This document shows, one piece after another, positions 17,447 to 27,011 of a DNA stretch of 38,959 nt. Origin of the DNA: Eisenbergiella porci. Lineage in GTDB: Bacteria; Bacillota; Clostridia; Lachnospirales; Lachnospiraceae. The stretch spans positions 1 to 38,959 of the forward strand of contig NZ_VUMI01000051.1 in NCBI RefSeq assembly GCF_009696275.1. The letters are read 5' to 3'. The notes under the pieces were generated by a model, which was not told where the DNA came from, ran no database searches, and saw nothing but the letters and a program-made list of their open reading frames with translations. The translations under genes were made by a program, and so were the position numbers. Each line of letters opens with the position of its first letter. The stretch's first letter is position 1.

Positions 17447-17475
17447 TTTACATTATCCAGTCAATCCTTTATTAT
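17447..17475 (+). promoter_or_regulatory. Promoter of the reductase fusion gene
   Basis: TTTACA (17447-17452), 17-bp spacer, TATTAT (17470-17475). The roughly 85-base leader to the start codon contains a weak stem (GCGGC near 17486 with GCCGC near 17511). Confidence 0.5.
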
Positions 17476-17568
17476 TAAAATAGTGCGGCCGAAAACCGAT
17501 GGCATAATTCGCCGCATAAACTCATAACTGAGAATACATAAAAAAGATACAACGGGGAGAAAATCAGC

Positions 17569-20178
17569 ATGAATTTACTAGTTATCGGCGGAGTTGCTGC
17601 CGGAACCAAAGTGGCGGCAAAGGCAAAAAGAGTAATGCCGGATGCGAAAGTTACGATTGTTACCAAAGGAAAGGATATTTCTTATGCAGGCTGTGGTCTG
17701 CCTTATTATGTCGGAGAGCTGATTGAAGGAAAGGATCAGCTTATTGTTAATACGCCGGCAAAATTTTCAGCACTCACAGGCGCGCTTGTACAGACAGAGC
17801 GGGAAGTAACAAGACTGGATGTAAAAGAAAAGAAGGCGGCGGTCCGGAATCTACGTACAGGCGGCGAGGAAATTTATACATATGATGCATGCGTTATTGC
17901 TTCAGGCGCTTCTTCCATAGTGCCTCCGTTTACAGGAGTAAATCTTCCGGGAGTATTTACCATGCGTACACCGGATGATGCAATTGAATCCAGAGAATAT
18001 CTGAAGGCCAATCAGGTAAAAAAGGCAGTGGTTGTAGGCGGCGGATTTATCGGTCTGGAGGTTGCGGAAAACCTTCTCGCGCAGGGAGTAAGCGTGACGG
18101 TAATGGATATGGCACCCCAGATTATGCCGGGTTTTGATCCTGAAATGGCGGATTATGCGGTGCGCCACCTTGCCAAAAAAGGAATCAGGGTGCTTACCTC
18201 CACTAAACTGGAAGGAATCACCGGAACGCTGAAAGCAGAAGGCGTTCAGACCGATAAAGGGCATCTGCCTGCCGATATGGTGATACTTTCCATTGGCATC
18301 CGGCCTAATACCGGATTTTTGCAGGATACCGGAATTGAAATGTTCAAGGGAACGATTCTGGTAGACGAAAAGATGCGCACTAATGTCCCGGATGTATATG
18401 CGGCAGGGGACTGCGCTATGGTGACAAACCGGCTGACCGGCGCAAGGCAGTGGTCTCCTATGGGTTCCTCCGCCAATATGGAGGGACGTACGCTGGCGCT
18501 TGCGTTAAATGGTGAAAAGGTAAGCTATCCCGGGGTTCTGGGAACAGGCGTAGTCAAGCTTCCCGGACTGAACGGCGGACGTACCGGCCTGACGGAGGAA
18601 GCGGCTAAAGCGGCCGGTTATGATGTGGAGACCGTGCTGTCAGTGACAGATGATAAGGCTCACTATTATCCGGATTCCTCATTTTTTGCAGTTAAGCTGA
18701 TTGCGGACAGGAAGAGCCGCAGACTGCTGGGACTTCAGGTATTGGGGCCGGGAGCGGTGGATAAGATGACGGATATCGCTGTCATGGCGATCACCTTTGG
18801 AGGAACGCTGGAGCAGATGACCTCTCTGGATTTGGCCTACGCACCCCCGTTCTCCACAGCTATCCATCCCTTTACGGCGGCGGTACAGATCCTGCTGAAC
18901 AAAATGAATGGTGTTATGGATAGCTTTACCCCTGCCGAATATATGGCCGGTGCGGCGGATGATTACAGGATCATAGATGTAAATCCCGCCGGTCCCACCA
19001 TCCCCGGAGTGACCTATGTGGACCTGACTGCTGTTGATGCTCAGGTGCTTGCCAACCCTCGGGGAGAAATCCCCGGATTAGGAAAAGATGAAAAACTTCT
19101 GCTTGTATGTGCAAAGGGCAAACGTGCCTACCTGCTTCAGAACAGGATGAAGCACTATGGCTATACCAATACCAGGGTGCTGGAAGGCTCATCCTTCTTT
19201 AATGTAATCAGGACAGGAAATGCGGCGGGACGGGTAACGGTTTCTCCGGAAGAAATCACCCGCGTGAAAGCCCTGGGGTGTCTGCATAACAAAGGAACTG
19301 ATAATTTCAATGTGCGTGTGATTACCAGAAATGGTAAAGTTACCGCAGAGGAAAACCGAAGAATTGCAGATGCGGCAGCCAGGTACGGCAGCGGAGATGT
19401 AGTTATGACTACCAGACTTACCATGGAAATTGTCGGAGTGCCTTATGATAAGCTGGATGAGCTTCGGGATTTCCTGGCGGAGGGCGGCCTGGAAACAGGC
19501 GGAACAGGCTCAAAGGTACGTCCGGTAGTATCCTGCAAGGGTACCACCTGCCAGTACGGACAGCTGGATTCCTATGCATTATCTGAGAAAATACATGAAC
19601 GTTTCTACCATGGCTATCATGAGGTAAAGCTGCCCCATAAATTTAAAATTGCTGTCGGAGGATGCCCGAATAATTGTGTAAAACCTGATTTGAACGATTT
19701 TGGTATTGTAGGACAGCGGATTCCCTCTTATAATGTAGATATCTGCCGCGGATGCGGGAAATGCAAGGTGGAGGATATTTGCCCTATGGAAGCGGCCAGA
19801 GTTGTGGACGGCAAGCTGATTATAGACAAAGAAAAATGTAACAACTGTGGACGCTGTGTTGGAAAATGTCCATTCAAGGCAGTGGACGATGGTATCTATG
19901 GTTATAAGGTATATATCGGCGGGCGCTGGGGAAAGAAAACTGCGCATGGCAAGGCATTGTCGAAGGTATTCACAGGTGAGGAAGAGGTTTTGTCCGTATT
20001 GGAAAAGGCAATCCTGCTTTTCAGGGAGCAGGGAAAGACCGGGGAACGCTTTGCGGATACGGTAAACAGAATCGGCTTTGCTGAAGTAGAGGCCCAGCTG
20101 CTGGGAGATGAAATCCTTTCCAGAAAGGATGAAATAATCGGAGCTCAGCTGCATTTAAAGGGCGGAGCTACCTGCTAA
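17569..20178 (+). CDS. CoA-disulfide reductase / rhodanese / siroheme sulfite reductase fusion
   Basis: An 869-residue multi-domain redox enzyme. Residues 1-445 are a CoA-disulfide-reductase-like FAD/NAD(P)H oxidoreductase (LLVIGGVAAGTKVA; redox Cys42 in SYAGCGLPYY; second nucleotide site VVVGGGFIGLEVAENL; AAGDCA). Residues about 455-545 are a rhodanese domain with active Cys514 in VCAKGKRAY. Residues about 560-869 resemble anaerobic sulfite reductase AsrC: siroheme/[4Fe-4S] cysteines Cys656, Cys661 (C-x4-C), Cys699 and Cys703 (C-x3-C), with a two-cluster ferredoxin insert starting at Cys726 and Cys757. It could move electrons from NAD(P)H via FAD to siroheme, reducing sulfite or releasing sulfide from a persulfide carried by the rhodanese. 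The start follows GGGGAG. The siroheme genes downstream support a siroheme cofactor. Substrate is inferred; nitrite is the alternative. Confidence 0.9.
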   Translation: MNLLVIGGVAAGTKVAAKAKRVMPDAKVTIVTKGKDISYAGCGLPYYVGELIEGKDQLIVNTPAKFSALTGALVQTEREVTRLDVKEKKAAVRNLRTGGEEIYTYDACVIASGASSIVPPFTGVNLPGVFTMRTPDDAIESREYLKANQVKKAVVVGGGFIGLEVAENLLAQGVSVTVMDMAPQIMPGFDPEMADYAVRHLAKKGIRVLTSTKLEGITGTLKAEGVQTDKGHLPADMVILSIGIRPNTGFLQDTGIEMFKGTILVDEKMRTNVPDVYAAGDCAMVTNRLTGARQWSPMGSSANMEGRTLALALNGEKVSYPGVLGTGVVKLPGLNGGRTGLTEEAAKAAGYDVETVLSVTDDKAHYYPDSSFFAVKLIADRKSRRLLGLQVLGPGAVDKMTDIAVMAITFGGTLEQMTSLDLAYAPPFSTAIHPFTAAVQILLNKMNGVMDSFTPAEYMAGAADDYRIIDVNPAGPTIPGVTYVDLTAVDAQVLANPRGEIPGLGKDEKLLLVCAKGKRAYLLQNRMKHYGYTNTRVLEGSSFFNVIRTGNAAGRVTVSPEEITRVKALGCLHNKGTDNFNVRVITRNGKVTAEENRRIADAAARYGSGDVVMTTRLTMEIVGVPYDKLDELRDFLAEGGLETGGTGSKVRPVVSCKGTTCQYGQLDSYALSEKIHERFYHGYHEVKLPHKFKIAVGGCPNNCVKPDLNDFGIVGQRIPSYNVDICRGCGKCKVEDICPMEAARVVDGKLIIDKEKCNNCGRCVGKCPFKAVDDGIYGYKVYIGGRWGKKTAHGKALSKVFTGEEEVLSVLEKAILLFREQGKTGERFADTVNRIGFAEVEAQLLGDEILSRKDEIIGAQLHLKGGATC

Positions 20179-20206
20179 AACAGGAGCTGAAGAAAAAAGC
20201 TGGGAA

Positions 20207-20231
20207 GGGGCGGAATATTCCGCTCCTTTTT
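20207..20231 (+). terminator. Terminator or attenuator between the reductase and hemA
   Basis: GGGGCGGAAT (20207-20216) pairs with ATTCCGCTCC (20217-20226) and is followed by five T. It lies 45 bases before hemA. It may separate the reductase transcript from the siroheme genes or let only part of the transcription through. Confidence 0.65.
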
Positions 20232-20275
20232 GAAAAAAAATACTTGGCCGTATATTCGGCGAAACGGAGAAGGAA

Positions 20276-21436
20276 ATGGAATGTATCAGTATCAGCTTTA
20301 AATCTGCACCGGAGGAGATACGCCGGATTTTCGTATTTACCCTGGAGGAAAAGAAACAGCTTCTGGAGCAGGCTGAGCAGGCGGTACTGCTTGCAACCTG
20401 TAATCGGACGGAGATTTATGCCTCCGGAAAAGAATCGCTTTTTCCGGTATTGGAAAGGCTGCTGGCGGAGAAAAGCGGTATGGAGGAGACAGAGCTTCGC
20501 CGGATAGCAAAACGTTTTCAGGGGAAGAAGGCGTTGGAGCATCTGTACAGAGTTACCTGCGGTATGGACTCCATGGTGCTGGGGGAAGATGAAATTTTAG
20601 GTCAGGTCAGGCAGGCCTATCTTTTTTCCTGTGAGGAACACAGGACAGGATATGAGCTGAATACGGCTTTTCAGGGGGCTTTGGCTTGTGCAAAAAAAAT
20701 AAAAACAGAAACGGACATCTCCAAAGCTTCTGTATCCATTGCAACTTTGGTTTCCAATGAAGTATTTCGGACGGAAAATGCAATAATGAGGGAAGAAGGC
20801 GCACAGAGCGGCCGGGAAGAAGGGCTTCGGGTTCTGTTAATAGGCGGCAGCGGGAAAATGGGAAGTATCATCCTCAAAAATCTGCTTGACAGAGGGAGTA
20901 TCCATGTTTATGCCACGAAAAGGAATCACATTGTAACGGACAGGGAACGCAGCAATCTTACTGTGGTGGATTATGGGGATAGGTACCGTTTTCTGGAGCA
21001 GGCGGATGTGGTTATATCCTCTACGGAAAGCCCGCATTACACGATTACCGCAGGAAAGACCGCAGAATTACTGAAGGATGGCCGTGAACGGCTTTTTATA
21101 GATATTGCGGTGCCTGCGGACATTGACCGGGAAATAAGTGCGCTTCCGGGCTGCCGTTTGATTGCTATTGATGATTTCAGGGAACTAGCAGGCCGGAATA
21201 ACCTGCGCAAGCAGCAGGCGATTGCGGATGCCGGAGAACTTATGAGTGAAGAACTGGAAACGCTATACAAGACACTGGCTTTCCATGAAGCGGCAGGGCA
21301 GCTGAATAAATGGAAGGAAAGCTTTGCAGGCTGCGGTCTGGACAAAATACTTTTTTTCCTGAGAGATAATCTTGATTCCGATTCCTTTCAGGCAGTGCTG
21401 GAGGCCTTTGGAAAAACGCAGGAAGGGCGGAATTGA
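20276..21436 (+). CDS. hemA: Glutamyl-tRNA reductase
   Basis: A 386-residue NADPH enzyme that reduces glutamyl-tRNA to glutamate-1-semialdehyde, the first committed step of C5-pathway tetrapyrrole synthesis. The catalytic Cys42 sits in the ATCNRTEIY motif; GMDSMVLGEDEILGQV is the substrate-domain signature; LLIGGSGKMG is the NADPH loop; and a C-terminal dimerisation helix region closes the protein. The start follows GGAGAAGG. It opens a tightly packed operon ending with hemL, which carries out the next reaction. Confidence 0.95.
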   Translation: MECISISFKSAPEEIRRIFVFTLEEKKQLLEQAEQAVLLATCNRTEIYASGKESLFPVLERLLAEKSGMEETELRRIAKRFQGKKALEHLYRVTCGMDSMVLGEDEILGQVRQAYLFSCEEHRTGYELNTAFQGALACAKKIKTETDISKASVSIATLVSNEVFRTENAIMREEGAQSGREEGLRVLLIGGSGKMGSIILKNLLDRGSIHVYATKRNHIVTDRERSNLTVVDYGDRYRFLEQADVVISSTESPHYTITAGKTAELLKDGRERLFIDIAVPADIDREISALPGCRLIAIDDFRELAGRNNLRKQQAIADAGELMSEELETLYKTLAFHEAAGQLNKWKESFAGCGLDKILFFLRDNLDSDSFQAVLEAFGKTQEGRN

Positions 21437-21466
21437 TGTCGGTACTGACGACAGAAGGAGGGAGCG

Positions 21467-22126
21467 ATGGGATATTTTCCGTTTTTTATGGAGATTGAAG
21501 ATAAAAAAGGCGTTGTACTTGGAGGGGGGCAGGTGGCGGCAAGGAAAGTGGAAAAGCTGCTTCCCTTTGGCCCGCGCCTGATCTGTATCGCTCCGGTGAT
21601 CTGTGCGCGTATTGAGAGTCTGGCGCAGGGGTCGGATCAGCTTACGCTCATATACAGGGAAGCTTGCAGGGAGGATATGGAAGGGGCATGCTTTGTTATT
21701 GCGGCAACAGACCGGGAAGACGTAAATGCCTGGGCGGCGCAGTGGTGCAGGGAAAGGCAGATACCTGTAAATGTGGTGGATGACAGAGAAAAATGTACCT
21801 TCTTTTTTCCTGCGCTTGTTCAGGAGGGAGCGCTTACCGTAGGTATTTCTTCAGACGGGAAATGTCCAGCCGCCGCTTCCTTTGTAAGAAAAAAGGTGGA
21901 GAAGGAATTACCGGAGGGACTGGGGAATACCATAGAAATACTGGGAGGCCTGCGGGAACGGGTGCTTTCGGAGGTTGCGGATCAAAAGGAACGTGCTGCG
22001 TATCTGGAAAAACTGTTTGTTTTCTGCAGGGAAAAGGCATTTCAGGTGGAAAAAGAACAGGTCGAGGCATATATGAATCAACTTCTGGCGGAACGGCACG
22101 GATATTGGGCGGAGGAAAAGAAATGA
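21467..22126 (+). CDS. Precorrin-2 dehydrogenase (possibly also sirohydrochlorin ferrochelatase)
   Basis: A 219-residue member of the SirC/Met8p/CysG-N family. It oxidises precorrin-2 to sirohydrochlorin with NAD+. VVLGGGQVAARKVEKLL is the NAD-binding motif, FVIAATDREDVN follows, and NVVDD contains Asp105, equivalent to the catalytic Asp of CysG. The FFFPALVQEGALTVGISSDG stretch is the conserved dimer and active-site block. The start follows GAAGGAGGGAG, 31 bases after hemA; the stop overlaps the hemC start (ATGA). Some relatives also insert the iron; no separate chelatase gene is in the window, so this protein may do both steps. Confidence 0.9.
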   Translation: MGYFPFFMEIEDKKGVVLGGGQVAARKVEKLLPFGPRLICIAPVICARIESLAQGSDQLTLIYREACREDMEGACFVIAATDREDVNAWAAQWCRERQIPVNVVDDREKCTFFFPALVQEGALTVGISSDGKCPAAASFVRKKVEKELPEGLGNTIEILGGLRERVLSEVADQKERAAYLEKLFVFCREKAFQVEKEQVEAYMNQLLAERHGYWAEEKK

Positions 22127-23010
22127 CAAAAATCAGAATCGGTACGAGGGGCAGTAAGCTTGCCCTGGCGCAGACCAGGCTTGTGGAAGAAGCCCTGCAT
22201 GCCTGCTGGCCGGGTATGGAGACAGAAACAGTAGTTATAAAGACCAGGGGAGACAAAATCCTGGACAAACCGCTGGGTGAAATTGGGGATAAAGGACTAT
22301 TTGTTTCTGAATTTGAAACTGCTCTTTTGGAAAAACGGATAGATCTGGCAGTACATAGCGCCAAGGATTTGCCGCAGCGTCTTGCACAGGGACTTGAAAT
22401 CCTCGCTGTGCCAGAAAGGGCGGATGCCAGAGATGTTCTGGTTCAGGTTAAAGATAAGCTTCCGCAGTCGCCCGTCATAGGAACAGGAAGTCTCAGACGC
22501 CGGCTGTATGTGGAAAAACTTTGGCCTGGTGCACAGGTGAAGCTGATCCGTGGAAATGTGGAAACGAGACTGGCAAAACTGGCGGATGGGGAATACGACG
22601 GAATTATACTTGCCAAAGCCGGTCTTGACCGCCTGGGAATTATAGAGCGGGAAAAGGAACGTTTCCATTTTCAGCCGCTGGATCCGGAAGAATTTATTCC
22701 TGCGGCTTGTCAGGGAATTATTGCCGTAGAAGGCAGAGCGGACTGGGAGTACCGGGAAATGGTGGAAAAGCTCAGCCATAGGAAAACCTTCCTTTCCTTT
22801 GAGACAGAGCGAAAGGTACTGGAAGTACTGCAGGCGGATTGCAGCCAGCCTGCGGCGGCATACAGCGTAATTGAGCCGGCTGGGATAGAAAGGGAAAGGA
22901 TTTTCCTCACTGTAATGTACGGAGGACAGGAAAGCCGGGGAGAATGGGGAGTGGAAGAGCGGTATGCACTCGCTGACGTGCTTTCGGCCCAGGCGCGGGG
23001 GAACATCTGA
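22123..23010 (+). CDS. hemC: Hydroxymethylbilane synthase (porphobilinogen deaminase)
   Basis: A 295-residue enzyme that joins four porphobilinogens into hydroxymethylbilane. The opening IRIGTRGSKLALAQT, the HSAKDLP block with the catalytic Asp, the phosphate-binding arginines in GTGSLRRRLY and RGNVETRL, and the dipyrromethane-attaching Cys in LQADCSQP are all present. It overlaps the preceding gene by four bases (ATGA) and the next by one (TGATG), indicating translational coupling. Confidence 0.95.
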   Translation: MTKIRIGTRGSKLALAQTRLVEEALHACWPGMETETVVIKTRGDKILDKPLGEIGDKGLFVSEFETALLEKRIDLAVHSAKDLPQRLAQGLEILAVPERADARDVLVQVKDKLPQSPVIGTGSLRRRLYVEKLWPGAQVKLIRGNVETRLAKLADGEYDGIILAKAGLDRLGIIEREKERFHFQPLDPEEFIPAACQGIIAVEGRADWEYREMVEKLSHRKTFLSFETERKVLEVLQADCSQPAAAYSVIEPAGIERERIFLTVMYGGQESRGEWGVEERYALADVLSAQARGNI

Positions 23011-24599
23011 TGGAAAATAAACCAACCGATAAAAAAATGACGGGCAATGAAGCGGTAAATAGCAAAAACGGAAGAGTGAGTCTGGTGGGCGCCGGCTGCG
23101 GCGGTCCGGAGCTGATTACATTAAAAGGGCTGCAGTGTCTGCGGCAGTGTGATACGGTTCTTTATGACAGTCTTGCTGCACAGGAGCTTCTGGAACTGGT
23201 ACCTGCCGGCTGTGAAAAGATAAATGTGGGAAAGCGTTATAATGGGAAGGCTATGCCGCAGGAAGAAATCAATGCCCTTCTGTTGGAAAAAGCAGGGGAA
23301 GGAAAATATGTGGTGCGGCTCAAGGGCGGCGATCCTTATGTATTTGGGAGAGGCGGAGAGGAAATGCTGGTTCTCAGGGAAAAAGGGATACCATGTGAAG
23401 AGGTACCTGGTATTACCTCCGCGATTGCTGCGCCTGCGGCAGCAGGAATTCCTGTGACGCACAGGCAGTGCAGCAGGATGGTTACCATTCTTACCGCATC
23501 AGCCATAAACAGTGAAGGAAATAAAGAAGCGCTGACGCAGGTGGATTATAAAGCGCTGGCACAGCTTCAGGGAACGCTGGTGGTTTTGATGGGAATGCAT
23601 CATCTGAAGGGACTGGCGGCAAAGCTGATGGAAGCAGGAAAAGATCCGCAAACTCCGGCTGCCGTAATTATGGAAGGGGCTACCAGGAGGCAGAGGAGCA
23701 TTAGGGCCACTTTGGGTACAATAGCAAAGGCTGCTACAGAAGCCGGATTAAAACCTCCCGCAGTTATTGTGATAGGAGAAGTGGCGGCGCTGGAGCTTTT
23801 GCCGCAGACAGCCCCATTCTTATCAGGAGAATTGCAGGGACTGCGTATCGGTGTTACAGGTACGGAAGGCTTTTCCGGACGTCTGGCAGCTGCCTTGCGG
23901 GAAAAAGGAGCCTGGGTAACGGACTGCAGTTTCCTGAAGGCTGTACCGACGGAAGAGAGACTGCCGGATTTTGCGGAATATGACTGGCTTTGTTTTACAA
24001 GCCCTAACGGTGTGACGCATTTCTTTGATAAGCTGAGGAAGGAAAAACGGGATCTGCGAACTCTTATGGGAATGAGGATCGCCGTTATCGGGCCTGGTAC
24101 GGGAAAGAAGCTGGAGGAGTATGGGTTTTATCCTGATGTCTGTCCTGATACTTTTGATGCTGAGCATCTGGGCATTACGCTTGCAGGGAAAACAGCTCCC
24201 TGCGAACGTATCCTTTTGTGCCGGGCAGAGAAGGGCAGTCCTGCCCTGACGGAACGGCTTTCTCAGGCGGGAAGGGATTTTACTGATTTCGCTTTATATT
24301 CCCTCCGGATTGATCCGGAAAAACGGGCAGCTGCGGTCAGAATGGCGGCGGAAACGGATTATCTGCTGTTTGGAAGCGCATCCGGCGTGGAGACATTTTT
24401 TGAAGGACTGCGTGAGGAGGAGGTTTTACTTCCTGAGCGCATAAAGCTTGCCTGTATTGGGGAGAGATGCGCGGCCAGACTTAAAGAAATGGAATTGCAG
24501 AATCGGACCGCAGGTGATACACTCGTTGCAGAAGAGTTTACGATAGAAGGACTGGTTCGCTGTGTATTGGAAGCTGAAGCGGGCGGCCGCTATTTATAA
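23010..24599 (+). CDS. cobA-hemD: Uroporphyrinogen-III C-methyltransferase / uroporphyrinogen-III synthase fusion
   Basis: A 529-residue bifunctional protein. Residues about 22-265 are the SAM-dependent methyltransferase (SUMT): [35 protein letters not shown] and VVLMGMHHL are its signatures; it makes precorrin-2. Residues about 270-529 are the HemD synthase ([20 protein letters not shown], then [11 protein letters not shown]), which closes hydroxymethylbilane to uroporphyrinogen III. This fusion is common in Clostridia. Together the two activities take the hemC product to the substrate of the precorrin-2 dehydrogenase encoded upstream. Confidence 0.94.
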   Translation: MENKPTDKKMTGNEAVNSKNGRVSLVGAGCGGPELITLKGLQCLRQCDTVLYDSLAAQELLELVPAGCEKINVGKRYNGKAMPQEEINALLLEKAGEGKYVVRLKGGDPYVFGRGGEEMLVLREKGIPCEEVPGITSAIAAPAAAGIPVTHRQCSRMVTILTASAINSEGNKEALTQVDYKALAQLQGTLVVLMGMHHLKGLAAKLMEAGKDPQTPAAVIMEGATRRQRSIRATLGTIAKAATEAGLKPPAVIVIGEVAALELLPQTAPFLSGELQGLRIGVTGTEGFSGRLAAALREKGAWVTDCSFLKAVPTEERLPDFAEYDWLCFTSPNGVTHFFDKLRKEKRDLRTLMGMRIAVIGPGTGKKLEEYGFYPDVCPDTFDAEHLGITLAGKTAPCERILLCRAEKGSPALTERLSQAGRDFTDFALYSLRIDPEKRAAAVRMAAETDYLLFGSASGVETFFEGLREEEVLLPERIKLACIGERCAARLKEMELQNRTAGDTLVAEEFTIEGLVRCVLEAEAGGRYL

Positions 24600-24692
24600 A
24601 GCTTTTGTTAATTGAGGGTCAGACACAGATGTCCGGTCTGGCAATATAAAGGAAAGATTGCCGCCGGCCAAGGCGGCGGAATGGAGCAGAGC

Positions 24693-25667
24693 ATGCAAAG
24701 ATTCAGAAGACTTCGTAAAAATGAGACAATTCGTTCCATGATGCGGGAAACAAGGCTGCATCCGGCGGATTTAATTTATCCGATATTTGTAATCGAGGGA
24801 GAAAATATTAAAAATCCTGTAAATTCAATGCCCGGTGTTTATCAGTACTCCGTTGACCGGCTGAATGAAATTATGGATAAAGTGAAGGAAAGCGGCATTT
24901 CAGGAGTCCTGTTGTTTGGAATACCGGCCTGTAAGGATGAAATGGGAACGCAGGCCTATGCAAAGGATGGTATTACCCAGCGGGCAGTTACTTATATCAA
25001 AAAAAATTATCCTGATATTTATTGCATCGTAGATGTATGTCTGTGTGAATATACCTCCCACGGCCATTGCGGCGTGGTCAGGGATGGACAGATTATCAAC
25101 GATGAAACGCTCCCGTTATTATGCCGGATGTCTGTGAGCCTGGCGGAGGCCGGAGCGGATATGATAGCCCCCTCTGATATGATGGACGGCCGTGTTGAGG
25201 CAATCAGGGATGCTTTGGATTTGAATGGATTTGAAGGCATTCCGATTATGGCTTATAGCGCTAAGTTTGTCTCCGCTTATTATGGTCCGTTCCGGGATGC
25301 GGCTCATTCTGCGCCCGGCTTTGGGGACAGAAAGAGCTATCAGATGGATTTTGCCAATGGGCAGGAGGCTATCAGGGAAATCGCTTCTGACATCGAAGAA
25401 GGTGCCGATGTAGTGATGGTTAAACCAGGCCTGGCCTACCTGGATGTTTTGAAGGAAGCTGCGCTGACCTTTGAGATGCCGCTGGCTGTTTATAATGTAA
25501 GCGGGGAATATTCAATGGTAAAGGCAGCAGCGGCAAATGGCTGGATTGATGAAAGACGTATTGTTACCGAGAACCTTACGGCAATGAAACGGGCCGGAGC
25601 TAAGATTATTATCACCTATCATGCTTTGGATATGGCAGAATGGCTGGAAGAGGAAAGGCGGAAATAA
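24693..25667 (+). CDS. hemB: Porphobilinogen synthase (delta-aminolevulinic acid dehydratase)
   Basis: A 324-residue enzyme condensing two 5-aminolevulinates to porphobilinogen. RFRRLRKNETIRSM is the usual opening; DVCLCEYTSHGHCG holds the three zinc cysteines, so it is the zinc-dependent type; the Schiff-base lysines are in AYSAKFVSAYYGPFR and VMVKPGLAYLD. ATG 24693 has GGAG five to six bases upstream; ATG 24681 is a close alternative, and the ATG at 24612 lacks homology. The gene lies about 90 bases after cobA-hemD and two bases before hemL. Confidence 0.94.
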   Translation: MQRFRRLRKNETIRSMMRETRLHPADLIYPIFVIEGENIKNPVNSMPGVYQYSVDRLNEIMDKVKESGISGVLLFGIPACKDEMGTQAYAKDGITQRAVTYIKKNYPDIYCIVDVCLCEYTSHGHCGVVRDGQIINDETLPLLCRMSVSLAEAGADMIAPSDMMDGRVEAIRDALDLNGFEGIPIMAYSAKFVSAYYGPFRDAAHSAPGFGDRKSYQMDFANGQEAIREIASDIEEGADVVMVKPGLAYLDVLKEAALTFEMPLAVYNVSGEYSMVKAAAANGWIDERRIVTENLTAMKRAGAKIIITYHALDMAEWLEEERRK

Positions 25668-25669
25668 AA

Positions 25670-26947
25670 GTGGCAAGATCAGAGGAATTGTTTGAACGTG
25701 CATCAAAGCTGATGCCTGGTGGAGTAAACAGCCCGGTACGGGCATTCCGCAGCGTTGGCAGGACGCCCTTTTTTGTGGAAAAGGCTAAGGGACCTTACTT
25801 GTTTGATGCAGATGGAAACCGCTATCTGGACTATGTGTGCTCCTGGGGACCGGGAATTTTGGGACATGCTTATCCTTCTGTTATTGAAGCGGTACAGAAG
25901 GCCTGTGAAAATGGGCTTACGTTCGGGGCACCTACGGAAAAAGAGGTACAGCTTGCCGAACTGGTTCAGCAGTGTGTCCCTTCCATGGAAATGATGAGGC
26001 TTGTTAATTCCGGAACGGAAGCAGTAATGAGTGCTGTCCGTGTAGCCAGGGGATTTACCGGACGTGAGAAAATAATAAAATTTATTGGCTGCTATCATGG
26101 ACATTCAGATGGACTGCTTGTCAAAGCTGGATCAGGGCTGATGACTGGTTCCATACCGGACAGTGCCGGTGTACCGGCAGGATATGCGGCGGCTACGCTG
26201 TTGGCGGATTATAATGACAGGGAATCCGTGCGAAAACTGATGGAAGAGAACCGGGGAGAGGTTGCCTGTATAGTGGTGGAACCGGTGGCGGCCAATATGG
26301 GAGTGGTTCCTCCGGAAGAGGGATTTCTGGAATTTTTGCGGGATATTGCTGATGAGAATGGTTCCCTCCTTATTTTTGACGAGGTTATTACCGGATTCCG
26401 CTTGGGATTGGACGGCGCTCAGGGATATTATGGTGTGCGTCCGGATCTTTCCACCTTTGGTAAAATAGTAGGCGGGGGTATGCCCCTTGCTGCCTATGGC
26501 GGGCGCCGGGATGTTATGTCTTGCGTAGCACCCTGCGGCAGTGTATACCAGGCGGGTACATTATCAGGGAATCCCATAGCGGTAACTGCCGGAATTGAAA
26601 CCCTGAAGATATTAATGGCGCATCCTGAAATTTACAATGAGATCGACAGAGCTGCGGCCCGGCTGGAAAAGGCATACCGAGACATTGGGCTTACGGTAAA
26701 CCGCGTTTGTTCTCTGCTGTCTCCTTTTTTTACAGAGGAAAAAGTACGGGACTATAGGAGTGTGCTTACTACTGATACAGCGGCCTTTGCCGAATATTTC
26801 AACTGGATGCTGGAGCATGGAATATATGTAGCGCCGTCTCAGTTTGAGGCGATGTTTGTCTCTGCTGCACATACGGAAGGAATGATTGAGCAGACCTGTG
26901 AATGTGTCAGAGAATATGGCGGAAAGTTAAAGAGAAGATGTGAATAA
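25670..26947 (+). CDS. hemL: Glutamate-1-semialdehyde 2,1-aminomutase
   Basis: A 425-residue PLP enzyme converting glutamate-1-semialdehyde to 5-aminolevulinate, directly after the hemA step. Motifs: SKLMPGGVNSPVRAF at the N-terminus, VNSGTEAVMSA, CYHGHSDG, LLIFDEVITGFR, and the PLP lysine in STFGKIVGGGMP. I start at GTG 25670, two bases after the hemB stop and just after GAGGAAAGG; the family sequence begins with ARSEELFERA. It is the last gene of the siroheme operon. No hemE, hemN or cobalamin genes are present, so the operon appears dedicated to siroheme. Confidence 0.95.
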   Translation: MARSEELFERASKLMPGGVNSPVRAFRSVGRTPFFVEKAKGPYLFDADGNRYLDYVCSWGPGILGHAYPSVIEAVQKACENGLTFGAPTEKEVQLAELVQQCVPSMEMMRLVNSGTEAVMSAVRVARGFTGREKIIKFIGCYHGHSDGLLVKAGSGLMTGSIPDSAGVPAGYAAATLLADYNDRESVRKLMEENRGEVACIVVEPVAANMGVVPPEEGFLEFLRDIADENGSLLIFDEVITGFRLGLDGAQGYYGVRPDLSTFGKIVGGGMPLAAYGGRRDVMSCVAPCGSVYQAGTLSGNPIAVTAGIETLKILMAHPEIYNEIDRAAARLEKAYRDIGLTVNRVCSLLSPFFTEEKVRDYRSVLTTDTAAFAEYFNWMLEHGIYVAPSQFEAMFVSAAHTEGMIEQTCECVREYGGKLKRRCE

Positions 26948-26965
26948 ATAAAATATAAGAAAGTG

Positions 26966-26992
26966 TTCAGATAAAAAGTGAAGTGCTATACT
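26966..26992 (+). promoter_or_regulatory. Possible extended -10 promoter for the hydroxypyruvate-isomerase-like gene
   Basis: TATACT (26987-26992) with upstream TG (26984-26985) is a good extended -10; a weak TTCAGA (26966-26971) is 15 bp upstream. It marks a start of transcription about 90 bases ahead of the gene at 27093. Confidence 0.4.
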
Positions 26993-27011
26993 TGACAATA
27001 GGAGATTGAAA

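Noticed and set aside
20230-20256. Separate promoter for hemA (TTGAAA and TATATT)
   Set aside because: The spacing is only 15 bp and the -10 is too close to the ribosome site; it overlaps the T-run of the terminator, so it was not listed.
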